This document shows positions 1 to 6,164 of a DNA stretch of 6,559 nucleotides, piece by piece. Positions within the stretch are counted from its first letter, which is position 1. The number at the start of each line of letters is the position of its first letter. This stretch comes from an uncultured Devosia sp. (GTDB lineage: Bacteria; Pseudomonadota; Alphaproteobacteria; Rhizobiales; Devosiaceae): the NCBI RefSeq assembly GCF_946479885.1, contig NZ_CAMLHM010000093.1:1-6559 (forward strand). The letters run 5' to 3'. The notes beneath the pieces were generated by a model. It was not told where the DNA came from. It saw nothing but the letters and a program-made list of their open reading frames with translations, and did not search any database. Position numbers and translations under genes: made by a program.

Positions 1-1404
1 GTGGAACAGGCGGTTGAAGATGGCGGTGCCGCGGGTATCCGAGAGCAGTTCGGGCTGGTAGCCGATCAGCGAACGGGTCGGGACCAGCAGCTGGATGCGG
101 GTGCGGCCAACGCCGGACGGACGCATGTCGGTCAGCTCGCCCTTGCGCTCGGTCAGCTTCTGCACGACCGTGCCCGTGAACTCGTCATCGACGTCGATGA
201 TGACTTCCTCGATCGGCTCCAAACGCTGGCCGTTCTCTTCCTTGAACAGCACCTTCGGGCGACCGATGGTGAGCTCAAAACCTTCGCGGCGCATGTTTTC
301 GATCAGCACGGCGAGCTGCAATTCGCCACGGCCGGCCACGTCATAGCTGTCATTGTCGTCGCCGGGGGTGACGCGGATGGCCACGTTGCCTTCGGCTTCG
401 CGCATCAGCCGCTCACGAATGACGCGCGACTGCACCTTGTCACCTTCGCGGCCGGCCAGCGGGCCGTCATTGATGCGGAAGGTCACCGACAGGGTCGGCG
501 GATCGATCGGCTTGGATTCAATGGCCTTGGTGACCGAGGTGGCGCACAGCGTATCGGCCACGGTCGAGGTCACAAGACCGGCAATAGCGACGATGTCGCC
601 GGCTTCGCCGAAGTCGACCGGGGTGCGCTCGAGGCCGCGGAAAGCCAGGACCTTGGAGATGCGGCCCTTTTCGACTTCTTTGCCTTCACGGTTGAGCGTG
701 TGGATCGGATCGTTCGCCTTGACCGTGCCCGAGGTGATGCGGCCGGTCAGGATACGACCGAGGAACGGGTTGCGCTCGATGGTGGTGACCAGCATGCGGA
801 ACGCGCCTTCTTCGACGGCTGGCTCCGGCACGTGTTCGATGACCTTGTCGAGCAGCGGGCCCAGATCGTTCTTCGGGCCCTCGGGCTCCATCGCCATCCA
901 GCCCTGCTTGGCCGAACCATAGAGCACCGGGAAATCGAGCTGCTCGGGGGTCGCGTCGAGCGCGATGAACAGATCGAAGATTTCTTCGAGCACTTCGAGG
1001 TGGCGCTCGTCGGCCTTGTCGATCTTGTTGATGGCGACGATCGGGCGGAGGCCCTGCTTCAGCGCCTTGCCGAGCACGAACTTGGTCTGCGGCATCGGGC
1101 CTTCGGCCGCGTCCACCAGGATCACCACGCCATCGACCATGGACAGGATGCGCTCGACTTCGCCGCCAAAGTCGGCGTGGCCGGGGGTATCCACGATATT
1201 GATGCGGGTGTCCTTCCACAGGAGGGAAGTCACCTTGGCCAGGATGGTGATGCCGCGCTCGCGCTCGATATCGTTGCTGTCCATGGCGCGTTCTTCGACG
1301 CGTTCGTTTTCGCGGAACGAGCCGGACTGCTTGAGCAGCACGTCGATCAGCGTGGTCTTGCCGTGGTCAACGTGGGCGATGATGGCGATATTGCGCAGGG
1401 ACAT
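1..1404 (-). CDS. typA: GTP-binding protein TypA/BipA, 3' end outside window
   Basis: This is a ribosome-associated translational GTPase of the EF-G/LepA superfamily, linked to 50S assembly and growth under cold or other stress. The window holds 468 codons of a family usually near 605 residues, so about 140 C-terminal residues (most of the C-terminal domain) lie off the left edge. The GTPase motifs are all visible: P-loop AHVDHGKTT (residues 10-18), switch I ERERGITI (47-54), DTPGHADF (72-79), NKID (126-129) and the SAK motif (164-166). The beta-barrel domain II follows at about 200-290, then the EF-G-like domains, with GRTRIQLL and DTRGT near the cut. The ATG at 1404-1402 is secure because an in-frame TAA immediately precedes it and the protein opens with the family-typical SLRNIAIIAHVDHGK. 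An AGAGG lies 11 nt upstream as a modest ribosome binding site. It appears to be transcribed from its own promoter, since a terminator stands at 1661-1688. Confidence 0.97.
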   Translation of the reverse strand, partial: MSLRNIAIIAHVDHGKTTLIDVLLKQSGSFRENERVEERAMDSNDIERERGITILAKVTSLLWKDTRINIVDTPGHADFGGEVERILSMVDGVVILVDAAEGPMPQTKFVLGKALKQGLRPIVAINKIDKADERHLEVLEEIFDLFIALDATPEQLDFPVLYGSAKQGWMAMEPEGPKNDLGPLLDKVIEHVPEPAVEEGAFRMLVTTIERNPFLGRILTGRITSGTVKANDPIHTLNREGKEVEKGRISKVLAFRGLERTPVDFGEAGDIVAIAGLVTSTVADTLCATSVTKAIESKPIDPPTLSVTFRINDGPLAGREGDKVQSRVIRERLMREAEGNVAIRVTPGDDNDSYDVAGRGELQLAVLIENMRREGFELTIGRPKVLFKEENGQRLEPIEEVIIDVDDEFTGTVVQKLTERKGELTDMRPSGVGRTRIQLLVPTRSLIGYQPELLSDTRGTAIFNRLFH

Positions 1405-1422
1405 TTAGGGTCAGGCCTCTTT

Positions 1423-1447
1423 GGCATGATCCCAAAACCTTGGGCCG
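1423..1447. repeat. Possible fragment of a rhizobial-type intergenic palindrome
   Basis: The minus strand reads CCAAGGTTTTGGGATCATGC, ending 18 nt before the typA start. The GGGATCATGC/GCATGATCCC core resembles one arm of the short palindromic elements scattered between genes in Rhizobium and relatives. Only one arm is present here, together with a small CCAA/TTGG dyad, so it could be a decayed copy or chance. The resemblance is from memory, not a search. Confidence 0.3.
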
Positions 1448-1651
1448 CGAAGGGCGGCGGCAAACGGCTGAACCATGCAGGATAACAATCGCGCCCACCT
1501 CGCAAACACGAGGATCGGCGCATTTGGCGCTGCCTTACAGGAAGAAGGGGTTTTCCACAAGCGCGGGCCACGCACAGGTGGGTTGCGGGGCCTCAAAACC
1601 GTGCCGCAGGGTAAATCGCCCCGGCGAGGCAGACGGCCACCGGACAAGGGC

Positions 1652-1688
1652 GAAATGAAAGAGCGGCAACCCTTTCGGATTGCCGCTC
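1652..1688 (-). terminator. Rho-independent terminator of the barrel-protein gene
   Basis: A perfect 9-bp stem, GAGCGGCAA (1661-1669) with TTGCCGCTC (1680-1688), encloses a 10-nt loop. Read on the minus strand the hairpin is followed by TTTCATTTC, an interrupted U tract. No U tract follows on the plus strand, so it acts on transcription coming from the barrel gene, whose stop codon lies about 110 nt upstream. It also isolates typA from that gene. Confidence 0.8.
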
Positions 1689-1690
1689 CA

Positions 1691-1732
1691 AGATAGCCAC
1701 GCTTCAGTTTGACTACGGTCGCGAGGCTATCT
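1691..1732 (-). other. Stem-loop in the 3' UTR of the barrel-protein gene
   Basis: AGATAGCC (1691-1698) pairs perfectly with GGCTATCT (1725-1732). After one A-A mismatch the stem continues with CGC/GCG (1700-1702 and 1721-1723), leaving an 18-nt loop. Only 2 nt separate it from the terminator hairpin. In the minus-strand transcript it would form first, giving a two-hairpin 3' end. This could protect the mRNA from 3' exonucleases or be part of a small RNA; the sequence does not tell which. Confidence 0.55.
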
Positions 1733-1798
1733 GCCGTTGATGACGTCCATAGAAGTGGTGAGTGCCCCCAACTCCCGACATCTACAACGTATACGAGA

Positions 1799-2341
1799 TT
1801 AGAAGTGGTAGCTGACGCCGACGGTTGCCTTGGCGCCGTCGAAGAAGTCGTTGTTGCCGTCGTTGTAGAAGCCGACGCCAACCAGCTGGCCACGGACCGA
1901 GATCGCGTCGGTCACGGCAAATTCAACGCCGCCACCGAGCTGGTAGGTGCCGAAGGTGTTGCCGGCGCTGTTGACTTCAACGCCGGTACCGGCAAGCGCG
2001 TAGACCAGGACCTGGTCGGTCACGACGGCGCCGAGACGACCGTTGATGAAGAACTCGCCGAAGCTGGCATTGTTGAAGATCCACTCAGCCGAACCTTCGA
2101 CGCCGATCAGCACCGGGTCGGCAACGATGAAGTTCACGCCGACATGGGCGCCGAGCAGACCGTAGGTCTGGCCCGGGTAGAACTGGCCACCAGCCTGAAC
2201 GCCGGCATAGAGACCGTCCCAGGAGAAACCAGCCGATTCCATGATGGGCTCGGGCGAGGTCGGGATGATCAGGTCGGCGGCAAAGGCGGCCGTGGTGGAG
2301 AGCAGGGCGACGGCAGCAACGGCCAGCGAACGAATGATCAT
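1799..2341 (-). CDS. Outer-membrane beta-barrel protein, Omp25/Omp31-like
   Basis: This encodes a predicted small exported barrel protein of 180 residues. The N-terminus is a clear signal peptide: MIIR, a hydrophobic Ala/Leu/Val core (residues 6-14), and an AAFA-AD cleavage site near residue 21. The mature part opens with SWDGLYAGVQAGG (40-52), the pattern seen at the first strand of rhizobial/Brucella surface barrels. It continues with alternating Gly-rich strands and ends in VSYHF, with the C-terminal Phe typical of proteins inserted by the BAM machinery. At about 160 mature residues it would suit an eight-stranded barrel and is shorter than Omp25. The ATG at 2341-2339 is chosen over a possible start at 2407 because it places the signal peptide at the N-terminus and has AGGA 9 nt upstream. 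It is monocistronic by position, with its own terminator. Its role is likely surface structure; no specific ligand or channel activity can be read from the sequence. Confidence 0.85.
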   Translation of the reverse strand: MIIRSLAVAAVALLSTTAAFAADLIIPTSPEPIMESAGFSWDGLYAGVQAGGQFYPGQTYGLLGAHVGVNFIVADPVLIGVEGSAEWIFNNASFGEFFINGRLGAVVTDQVLVYALAGTGVEVNSAGNTFGTYQLGGGVEFAVTDAISVRGQLVGVGFYNDGNNDFFDGAKATVGVSYHF

Positions 2342-2543
2342 GAAGTTTGGTCCTAGAAAGAAAGTTCGATGTTGTTTGCCATCGCCCGCCGGGGCATCGC
2401 AACACAATAAAATCGTTATGCTGCCGCGTGTTGGACAAGACCGTTCATCTGTGGCAAAAAAACCTCACTTGCAAGGCGCGCCACCTCAGCGATCGGGGAT
2501 GAAGGCAATCTGCGGCTCTCCCTTTGGGGAGAGGCAAGCAAGC
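2342..2543. other. Intergenic region with barrel-gene promoter and leader
   Basis: No gene is supported. On the minus strand the AT-rich patch around 2400-2416 and a TTGTCC at 2438-2433 are the likeliest promoter area for the barrel gene, but the spacing to any -10-like hexamer is poor. A small CGATG/CATCG dyad (2367-2371 and 2380-2384) lies in the probable leader. A run of seven A on the plus strand (2456-2462, seven T on the minus strand) has no good stem in front of it. Confidence 0.5.
2516..2533 (-). terminator. Hairpin just after the GGDEF-EAL gene
   Basis: A 7-bp perfect stem, CTCTCCC (2516-2522) with GGGAGAG (2527-2533), closes a 4-nt loop 10 nt beyond the TAG stop. There is no U tract after it on the minus strand, so it may be a weak terminator or an mRNA-stabilising 3' stem. 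The nearest U run on that strand is over 50 nt further downstream. Confidence 0.45.
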
Positions 2544-4673
2544 CTACGACGCCTTCTTGCGCTCGACCTGGTGCTTGGCGGCTTCCGAATGCAGCAGGCT
2601 GGCGAGCGCGGCTGGCGGCAAGGGCGGGGAGAACAGGAAACCCTGCACCTCCGAGGCGCCATGCGCCCGCACCATTTCGAGCTGTTCCTCGGTTTCGACG
2701 CCTTCGGCAGCAGTCGACATGCCCAGCGACTGGCCCAGCCCGATCACCGCCTTGATGATGGCCTGGCTGTCGCTGCGGCTGGTCAGATCGCGCATGAAGG
2801 AGCGGTCGATCTTGATCTTGTCGAACGGGAAGCTGCGCAGGTAGCTGAGCGAGGAATAGCCGGTGCCGAAATCGTCCATCGAGATGCGCACACCCATGGC
2901 GCGCAGATCGTGCAGCACCTTGAGATTGGTGTCGTTCTCGGCCAGCAGCAGCGACTCGGTGATTTCAAGCTCCAGCCGCGTCGCCGGTATCCGCGCCTCC
3001 AGCAGCGCCGATTTGACGATGCCCAGCAGGTCACGGCTCTTGAACTGGACAGGCGACAGGTTGACCGCGACGCGGACATCGCCTGGCCAGCTCGCCGCGA
3101 TCTTGCAGGCCTCGCGCAGCACCCATTCCCCGATGGGGACGATGAGCCCGGTTTCCTCGGCAATGGGAATGAATTCGACCGGCGAGATGGTGCGGCCCTC
3201 ATGGTCCCAGCGCAGCAGGGCCTCGACGCAGGTGACGCGGTTTTCCGCGAGCCCGAGCAAGGGCTGGAACACCAGGCGCAGTTCCGCCCGCTGCAGCGCC
3301 AGACGCAGGCCGGCCTCGATGGAGCGCCGCGACTGCAGGTCGGCATCCATGCCGGCTTCGAAGAAATGGAAGGTCGAGCGGCCTTCGCTCTTGGCCTTGT
3401 AGAGCGCCAGATCGGCATTCTTGACCAGCGTATCGGTCTTGACGCCGTCGCCGGGACCCACGGCAATGCCCACGCTGGTGCCGATTTCCACCTGCTGGCC
3501 GCCGATCAGCATGGGCTGGCCGATGGCCTTGATGATGCGGTCGGCCACCTTGGCCGCGTCTGCCGCGCTATCGATGGGTCGCATCAGGAGGGCGAATTCG
3601 TCGCCACCCAGCCGGGCCAGGACGTCGGTTTCGCGTGTCGTGCCCCAGAGCCGCGCCGAGGCTTGCTTGATGACTTCGTCGCCCACCGCATGGCCCAGCG
3701 TATCGTTGACCGCCTTGAAGTGATCGAGATCGATATAGAGCACCGCCGCCATTTCGCCGCGGCTCAAGCCTGCCTCGGTCTTGGCCATCTGCTCGAGGAA
3801 TTCGATGCGGTTGGGGAGATCGGTCAGCGCATCATGGCGAGCCAGGTGGCGGATGCGCGCCTCGTTCTGCCGCTGCTCGGTAATGTCCTCGTGGGTCGAC
3901 ACCCAGCCACCATCCTTCATGGGATGGTGCTGCATCATGATGGTGCGGCCGTTGAGCTCGTGGATGTTCTTGCCATATTCGCGGCGGGCGATCACCTCGC
4001 GGCGCCAGGCGATATACTCGTCGCGCGTGCTGCCCGCTTCCATGCCGGTATCGAACAGGTGGCTGAGAATATCCTCCAGCAGCGTGCCCGGTTTGATCAG
4101 GTTGGCCGGCAGGTTGTAGATGCGCGCATAGGGCTCGTTGCAGATGACCAGGCGCCCCTTGGCGTCCATCATGCACAGGCCCTGGGAAATATTGTTCACC
4201 GCCGCATCGAGGCGGATGTTCTGCCGCTCAAGCTCCAGCTTGCGCCGCTGCACCACCTCGGTCCGGGCCAGCTCGTCGGTGACGTCTTCATGCGTCACCA
4301 CCCAGCCCAGGGCCGGGGAATAGACATGGGCGGTTTCGATGGTGCGGCCGCCATGCACCACTTCCTGGCTCTTGGTCCGGGCGCCGCTGCGATTGGCGAG
4401 CAACTCGCTGGTATAGGTCTCGTAGAAGTCGTCGGTGCCCTGGCCGGGATGGTTGCCCAATTGGCCGCTAAGCTGCACCACCTCTTCCAGGGTCATGCCG
4501 CGATAGATCGCATCGGCAGAAAAGCCGTAGATGTCGCGATAGTTCTTGTTCCACATCACCAGCCGGAACTGGGGGGACCAGACACAGAAGCCATAGGGGA
4601 TGTTCTCGAGCGCGGCGTCGAGCAGCAAAGCCTCAGCCATTTCGCTCAAGCTGCCAGCGTCTTCTGCTCGCAC
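2544..4673 (-). CDS. PAS-PAS-GGDEF-EAL cyclic-di-GMP signalling protein
   Basis: This is a cytoplasmic protein of 709 residues predicted to make and/or degrade c-di-GMP. Two PAS-like sensor repeats (about 20-135, with IPYGFCVWSPQFRLVMWN, and about 157-268, with ISQGLCMMDAKGRLVICN) precede a linker ending in HDALTDLPNR. The GGDEF domain follows (about 276-440) with an exact GGDEF at 356-360. Its RETD (347-350) lies five residues before that motif, the spacing of a product-inhibition I-site. The EAL domain (about 450-695) keeps every catalytic or metal residue I can check: EALLRW (E484), NLSP (N538), ITES (E573), DDFGTG (D600, D601), KIDRSF (K621), AEGVE (E657) and QGF (Q677). Both activities therefore look intact. 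There is no signal peptide or membrane segment. The start is taken as GTG at 4673, which has GGGAGAG 7 nt upstream; the in-frame ATG at 4640 has no comparable site. What the PAS domains sense is unknown. A CtrA-type box lies 63 nt upstream. Confidence 0.96.
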   Translation of the reverse strand: MRAEDAGSLSEMAEALLLDAALENIPYGFCVWSPQFRLVMWNKNYRDIYGFSADAIYRGMTLEEVVQLSGQLGNHPGQGTDDFYETYTSELLANRSGARTKSQEVVHGGRTIETAHVYSPALGWVVTHEDVTDELARTEVVQRRKLELERQNIRLDAAVNNISQGLCMMDAKGRLVICNEPYARIYNLPANLIKPGTLLEDILSHLFDTGMEAGSTRDEYIAWRREVIARREYGKNIHELNGRTIMMQHHPMKDGGWVSTHEDITEQRQNEARIRHLARHDALTDLPNRIEFLEQMAKTEAGLSRGEMAAVLYIDLDHFKAVNDTLGHAVGDEVIKQASARLWGTTRETDVLARLGGDEFALLMRPIDSAADAAKVADRIIKAIGQPMLIGGQQVEIGTSVGIAVGPGDGVKTDTLVKNADLALYKAKSEGRSTFHFFEAGMDADLQSRRSIEAGLRLALQRAELRLVFQPLLGLAENRVTCVEALLRWDHEGRTISPVEFIPIAEETGLIVPIGEWVLREACKIAASWPGDVRVAVNLSPVQFKSRDLLGIVKSALLEARIPATRLELEITESLLLAENDTNLKVLHDLRAMGVRISMDDFGTGYSSLSYLRSFPFDKIKIDRSFMRDLTSRSDSQAIIKAVIGLGQSLGMSTAAEGVETEEQLEMVRAHGASEVQGFLFSPPLPPAALASLLHSEAAKHQVERKKAS

Positions 4674-4680
4674 CCGCCGA

Positions 4681-4687
4681 CTCTCCC
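4681..4687 (-). promoter_or_regulatory. Shine-Dalgarno site supporting a GTG start
   Basis: The minus strand reads GGGAGAG followed by 7 nt and then GTG (4673-4671). This is the only strong ribosome binding site near the 5' end of the GGDEF-EAL gene, so it decides for the GTG start over the ATG 11 codons further in. Confidence 0.65.
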
Positions 4688-4735
4688 GTCACAATGCTTC
4701 TGCACGACGCTGGGATGGGAAGCTAGATTGATCTC

Positions 4736-4757
4736 GTTAACGATCGCTTAAGGTCAA
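4736..4757 (-). promoter_or_regulatory. CtrA-type box beside a TTGACC -35-like hexamer
   Basis: The minus strand reads TTAAGCGATCGTTAAC (4751-4736). This is an exact match to TTAA-N7-TTAAC, the binding consensus of the alphaproteobacterial cell-cycle regulator CtrA. A -35-like TTGACC (4757-4752) directly abuts it upstream. At 17-bp spacing the -10 position would read AGATCA, a poor match, so the exact promoter is uncertain. If TTGACC is the -35, the box fills the spacer and would suit repression; if a promoter lies further down, CtrA could activate. The box stands 63 nt before the GGDEF-EAL start codon. Confidence 0.55.
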
Positions 4758-4795
4758 GACGAGAGGCCCGGAGCCATTCAGGGATGGTCCGGGCC
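4751..4795 (-). terminator. Terminator of argG
   Basis: A perfect 8-bp stem, GGCCCGGA (4765-4772) with TCCGGGCC (4788-4795), continues after a one-base bulge into CCAT/ATGG and closes on a 6-nt loop. On the minus strand it begins 15 nt beyond the argG stop codon and is followed by TCTCGTCTT, which is only moderately U-rich. Its tail runs directly into the promoter area of the next gene. Confidence 0.8.
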
Positions 4796-4810
4796 ATTCG
4801 CTGGCGCAGA

Positions 4811-6034
4811 TCAGCCACGCGCTTTCTTGTTGCGCGCCGCATAGGTCTTGAGGCGCAGGCCGTTGAGACGGATGAAGCCGGCCGCGTCCTTGTGGTCATA
4901 GGCCACCGCGCCTTCTTCGAAGGTTACCAGATCCATCGAATAGAGCGAGTTGGGCGAGGTGCGGGCAATGACGCTGGCCTGGCCCTTGTAGAGCTTCACG
5001 GTGACTTCACCGGTCACATACTGCTGGCTCTTGTCGATCAGCGCCTGCAGCATCTCGCGCTCGGGGGCGAACCAGAAGCCGTTATAGATCAGCTCGGCAT
5101 ATTTGGGCATCAGCTCATCCTTGAGATGGGCCTCGCCGCGGTCAAGCGTGATCGATTCGATGCCGCGATGCGCCACCAGCATGATTGTGCCGCCCGGGGT
5201 CTCGTAGAGCCCGCGCGACTTCATGCCGACAAAGCGGTTTTCAACCAGGTCGAGCCGGCCAACGCCATGCTTGCCACCCAGCTCGTTGAGCTTGGTCAGC
5301 AGGGCCGCCGGCGAGAGCCTGACGCCATTGACCGAGACCGGATCGCCCTTTTCATAGCCGATGGTGATGATCTCGGCTTCATTGGGGGCCTGTTCCGGAT
5401 CGACGGTGCGCTGGGCGACATAGTCGGGCGCCGGGATCGCCGGATCTTCCAGCACCATGCCTTCCGATGACGTGTGCAGCAGGTTGGCATCGACCGAGAA
5501 CGGGGCCTCGCCGCGCTTGTCCTTGGCGATCGGAATCTGGTTGCGCTCGGCATATTCGAGCAGCTGGGTGCGGCTGCGCAGGTCCCATTCGCGCCACGGC
5601 GCGATCACCTTGATCGACGGATCGAGCGCATTGGCGGTCAGTTCGAACCGCACCTGGTCATTGCCCTTGCCGGTGGCGCCATGGGAAATGGCATCGGCGC
5701 CGGTTTCCTGGGCGATCTCGACCAGCCGCTTGGCGATCAGCGGACGGGCGATCGAGGTGCCCAGCAGGTAGACGCCCTCGTAGACCGCATTGGCGCGGAA
5801 CATCGGGAACACGAAGTCGCGCACGAATTCCTCGCGCAGGTCCTCGATGCGGATATCCTTGATGCCGAACATCTCGGCCTTCTTGCGCGCCGGCTCCAGC
5901 TCCTCGCCCTGGCCCAGATCGGCAGTGAAGGTCACCACCTCGCAATCATAGGTCTCCTGCAGCCATTTGAGGATGATCGAAGTATCGAGGCCGCCCGAAT
6001 AGGCCAGCACGACCTTCTTGATGTCTTTTGCCAT
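4811..6034 (-). CDS. argG: Argininosuccinate synthase
   Basis: This enzyme condenses citrulline and aspartate, using ATP, to argininosuccinate, the penultimate step of arginine synthesis in the cytoplasm. The gene is complete at 407 residues, the usual length of the roughly 400-residue type. The N-terminal ATP-pyrophosphatase loop AYSGGLDTS spans residues 11-19, followed by [11 protein letters not shown] (35-45). The substrate-binding motif [13 protein letters not shown] is at 119-131, and [15 protein letters not shown] and the conserved YETPGG are further on. The ATG at 6034-6032 has GGAG about 10 nt upstream and begins [15 protein letters not shown], as is normal for the family. A strong hairpin follows the stop, so it is probably a single-gene unit. 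The divergent Lrp-type gene and the dyads between them make amino-acid-responsive control possible, but that is inference. Confidence 0.99.
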   Translation of the reverse strand: MAKDIKKVVLAYSGGLDTSIILKWLQETYDCEVVTFTADLGQGEELEPARKKAEMFGIKDIRIEDLREEFVRDFVFPMFRANAVYEGVYLLGTSIARPLIAKRLVEIAQETGADAISHGATGKGNDQVRFELTANALDPSIKVIAPWREWDLRSRTQLLEYAERNQIPIAKDKRGEAPFSVDANLLHTSSEGMVLEDPAIPAPDYVAQRTVDPEQAPNEAEIITIGYEKGDPVSVNGVRLSPAALLTKLNELGGKHGVGRLDLVENRFVGMKSRGLYETPGGTIMLVAHRGIESITLDRGEAHLKDELMPKYAELIYNGFWFAPEREMLQALIDKSQQYVTGEVTVKLYKGQASVIARTSPNSLYSMDLVTFEEGAVAYDHKDAAGFIRLNGLRLKTYAARNKKARG

Positions 6035-6081
6035 GGAAATCTGCTCCCGCTTTCTCTATTGGCGACAAGATAGACCAGCTT

Positions 6082-6108
6082 TTGCGCAATGAACTTGCGA
6101 TTATCGCA
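6082..6108. promoter_or_regulatory. Two dyads in the argG/Lrp divergent region
   Basis: TTGCGCAA (6082-6089) is a perfect 8-bp palindrome. TGCGATTATCGCA (6096-6108) is a perfect 13-bp dyad around a central T. Their centres are about 16.5 bp apart, and they lie between 48 and 75 nt upstream of the argG start. They are plausible protein-binding sites for argG control, but the second one matches the Lrp consensus poorly. Confidence 0.4.
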
Positions 6109-6124
6109 CGCTTCGCGCAGTTTG

Positions 6125-6139
6125 TGGCATATTCTGCCA
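6125..6139. promoter_or_regulatory. Lrp-like operator
   Basis: TGGCATATTCTGCCA has perfect 5-bp arms (TGGCA/TGCCA). By my alignment it agrees at 12 of 15 positions with the E. coli Lrp consensus YAGHAWATTWTDCTR. It ends 25 nt before the start codon of the Lrp/AsnC-family gene, where an autoregulatory site would be expected. Its centre lies 30 bp, about three helical turns, from the dyad at 6096-6108. Confidence 0.5.
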
Positions 6140-6164
6140 ACAATGAGCGCCCAGACGATCCATC

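Larger units (their letters stand above)
1405..1798. other. Intergenic region between barrel gene and typA
   Basis: No gene is supported in these 394 nt. Open frames on both strands lack family character and either run antisense to, or overlap, the flanking genes. The part next to the barrel gene holds two adjacent stem-loops (listed separately). The remaining stretch, 1405-1650, must contain the typA promoter and leader, read on the minus strand. A TATCCT at 1485-1480 could be a -10 element, but I see no convincing -35, so I do not call the promoter. A single DnaA-box-like TTTTCCACA occurs at 1551-1559 with no cluster around it. Confidence 0.7.

Noticed and set aside
1..1485. Long plus-strand open frame over typA
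   Set aside because: It is antisense to a clearly conserved GTPase whose motifs are intact, and its translation has no family character. Open antisense frames are common in GC-rich coding DNA.
1551..1559. DnaA-box-like TTTTCCACA
   Set aside because: It is a single relaxed match with no cluster, no AT-rich unwinding region and no origin-linked genes nearby.
1347..1893. Minus-strand open frames across the intergenic region
   Set aside because: They overlap the 5' end of typA or the 3' end of the barrel gene in another frame, cross the terminator hairpins, and show no recognisable domain or good ribosome binding site.
2433..2438. TTGTCC as the -35 of the barrel gene
   Set aside because: No acceptable -10 lies at 16-18 bp spacing, so I mention it only in the region description.
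2455..2482. Run of seven T on the minus strand as a terminator
   Set aside because: The preceding bases offer only a very short stem (CCT/AGG) or a self-palindrome, so no stable hairpin precedes the U run.
2241..4751. 836-codon plus-strand open frame
   Set aside because: It runs antisense through the whole GGDEF-EAL gene and the start of the barrel gene. The minus-strand protein has every expected motif, so this is a compositional artefact.
4784..6073. Plus-strand open frames opposite argG
   Set aside because: They are shadows of argG, which is complete and canonical in the other strand.
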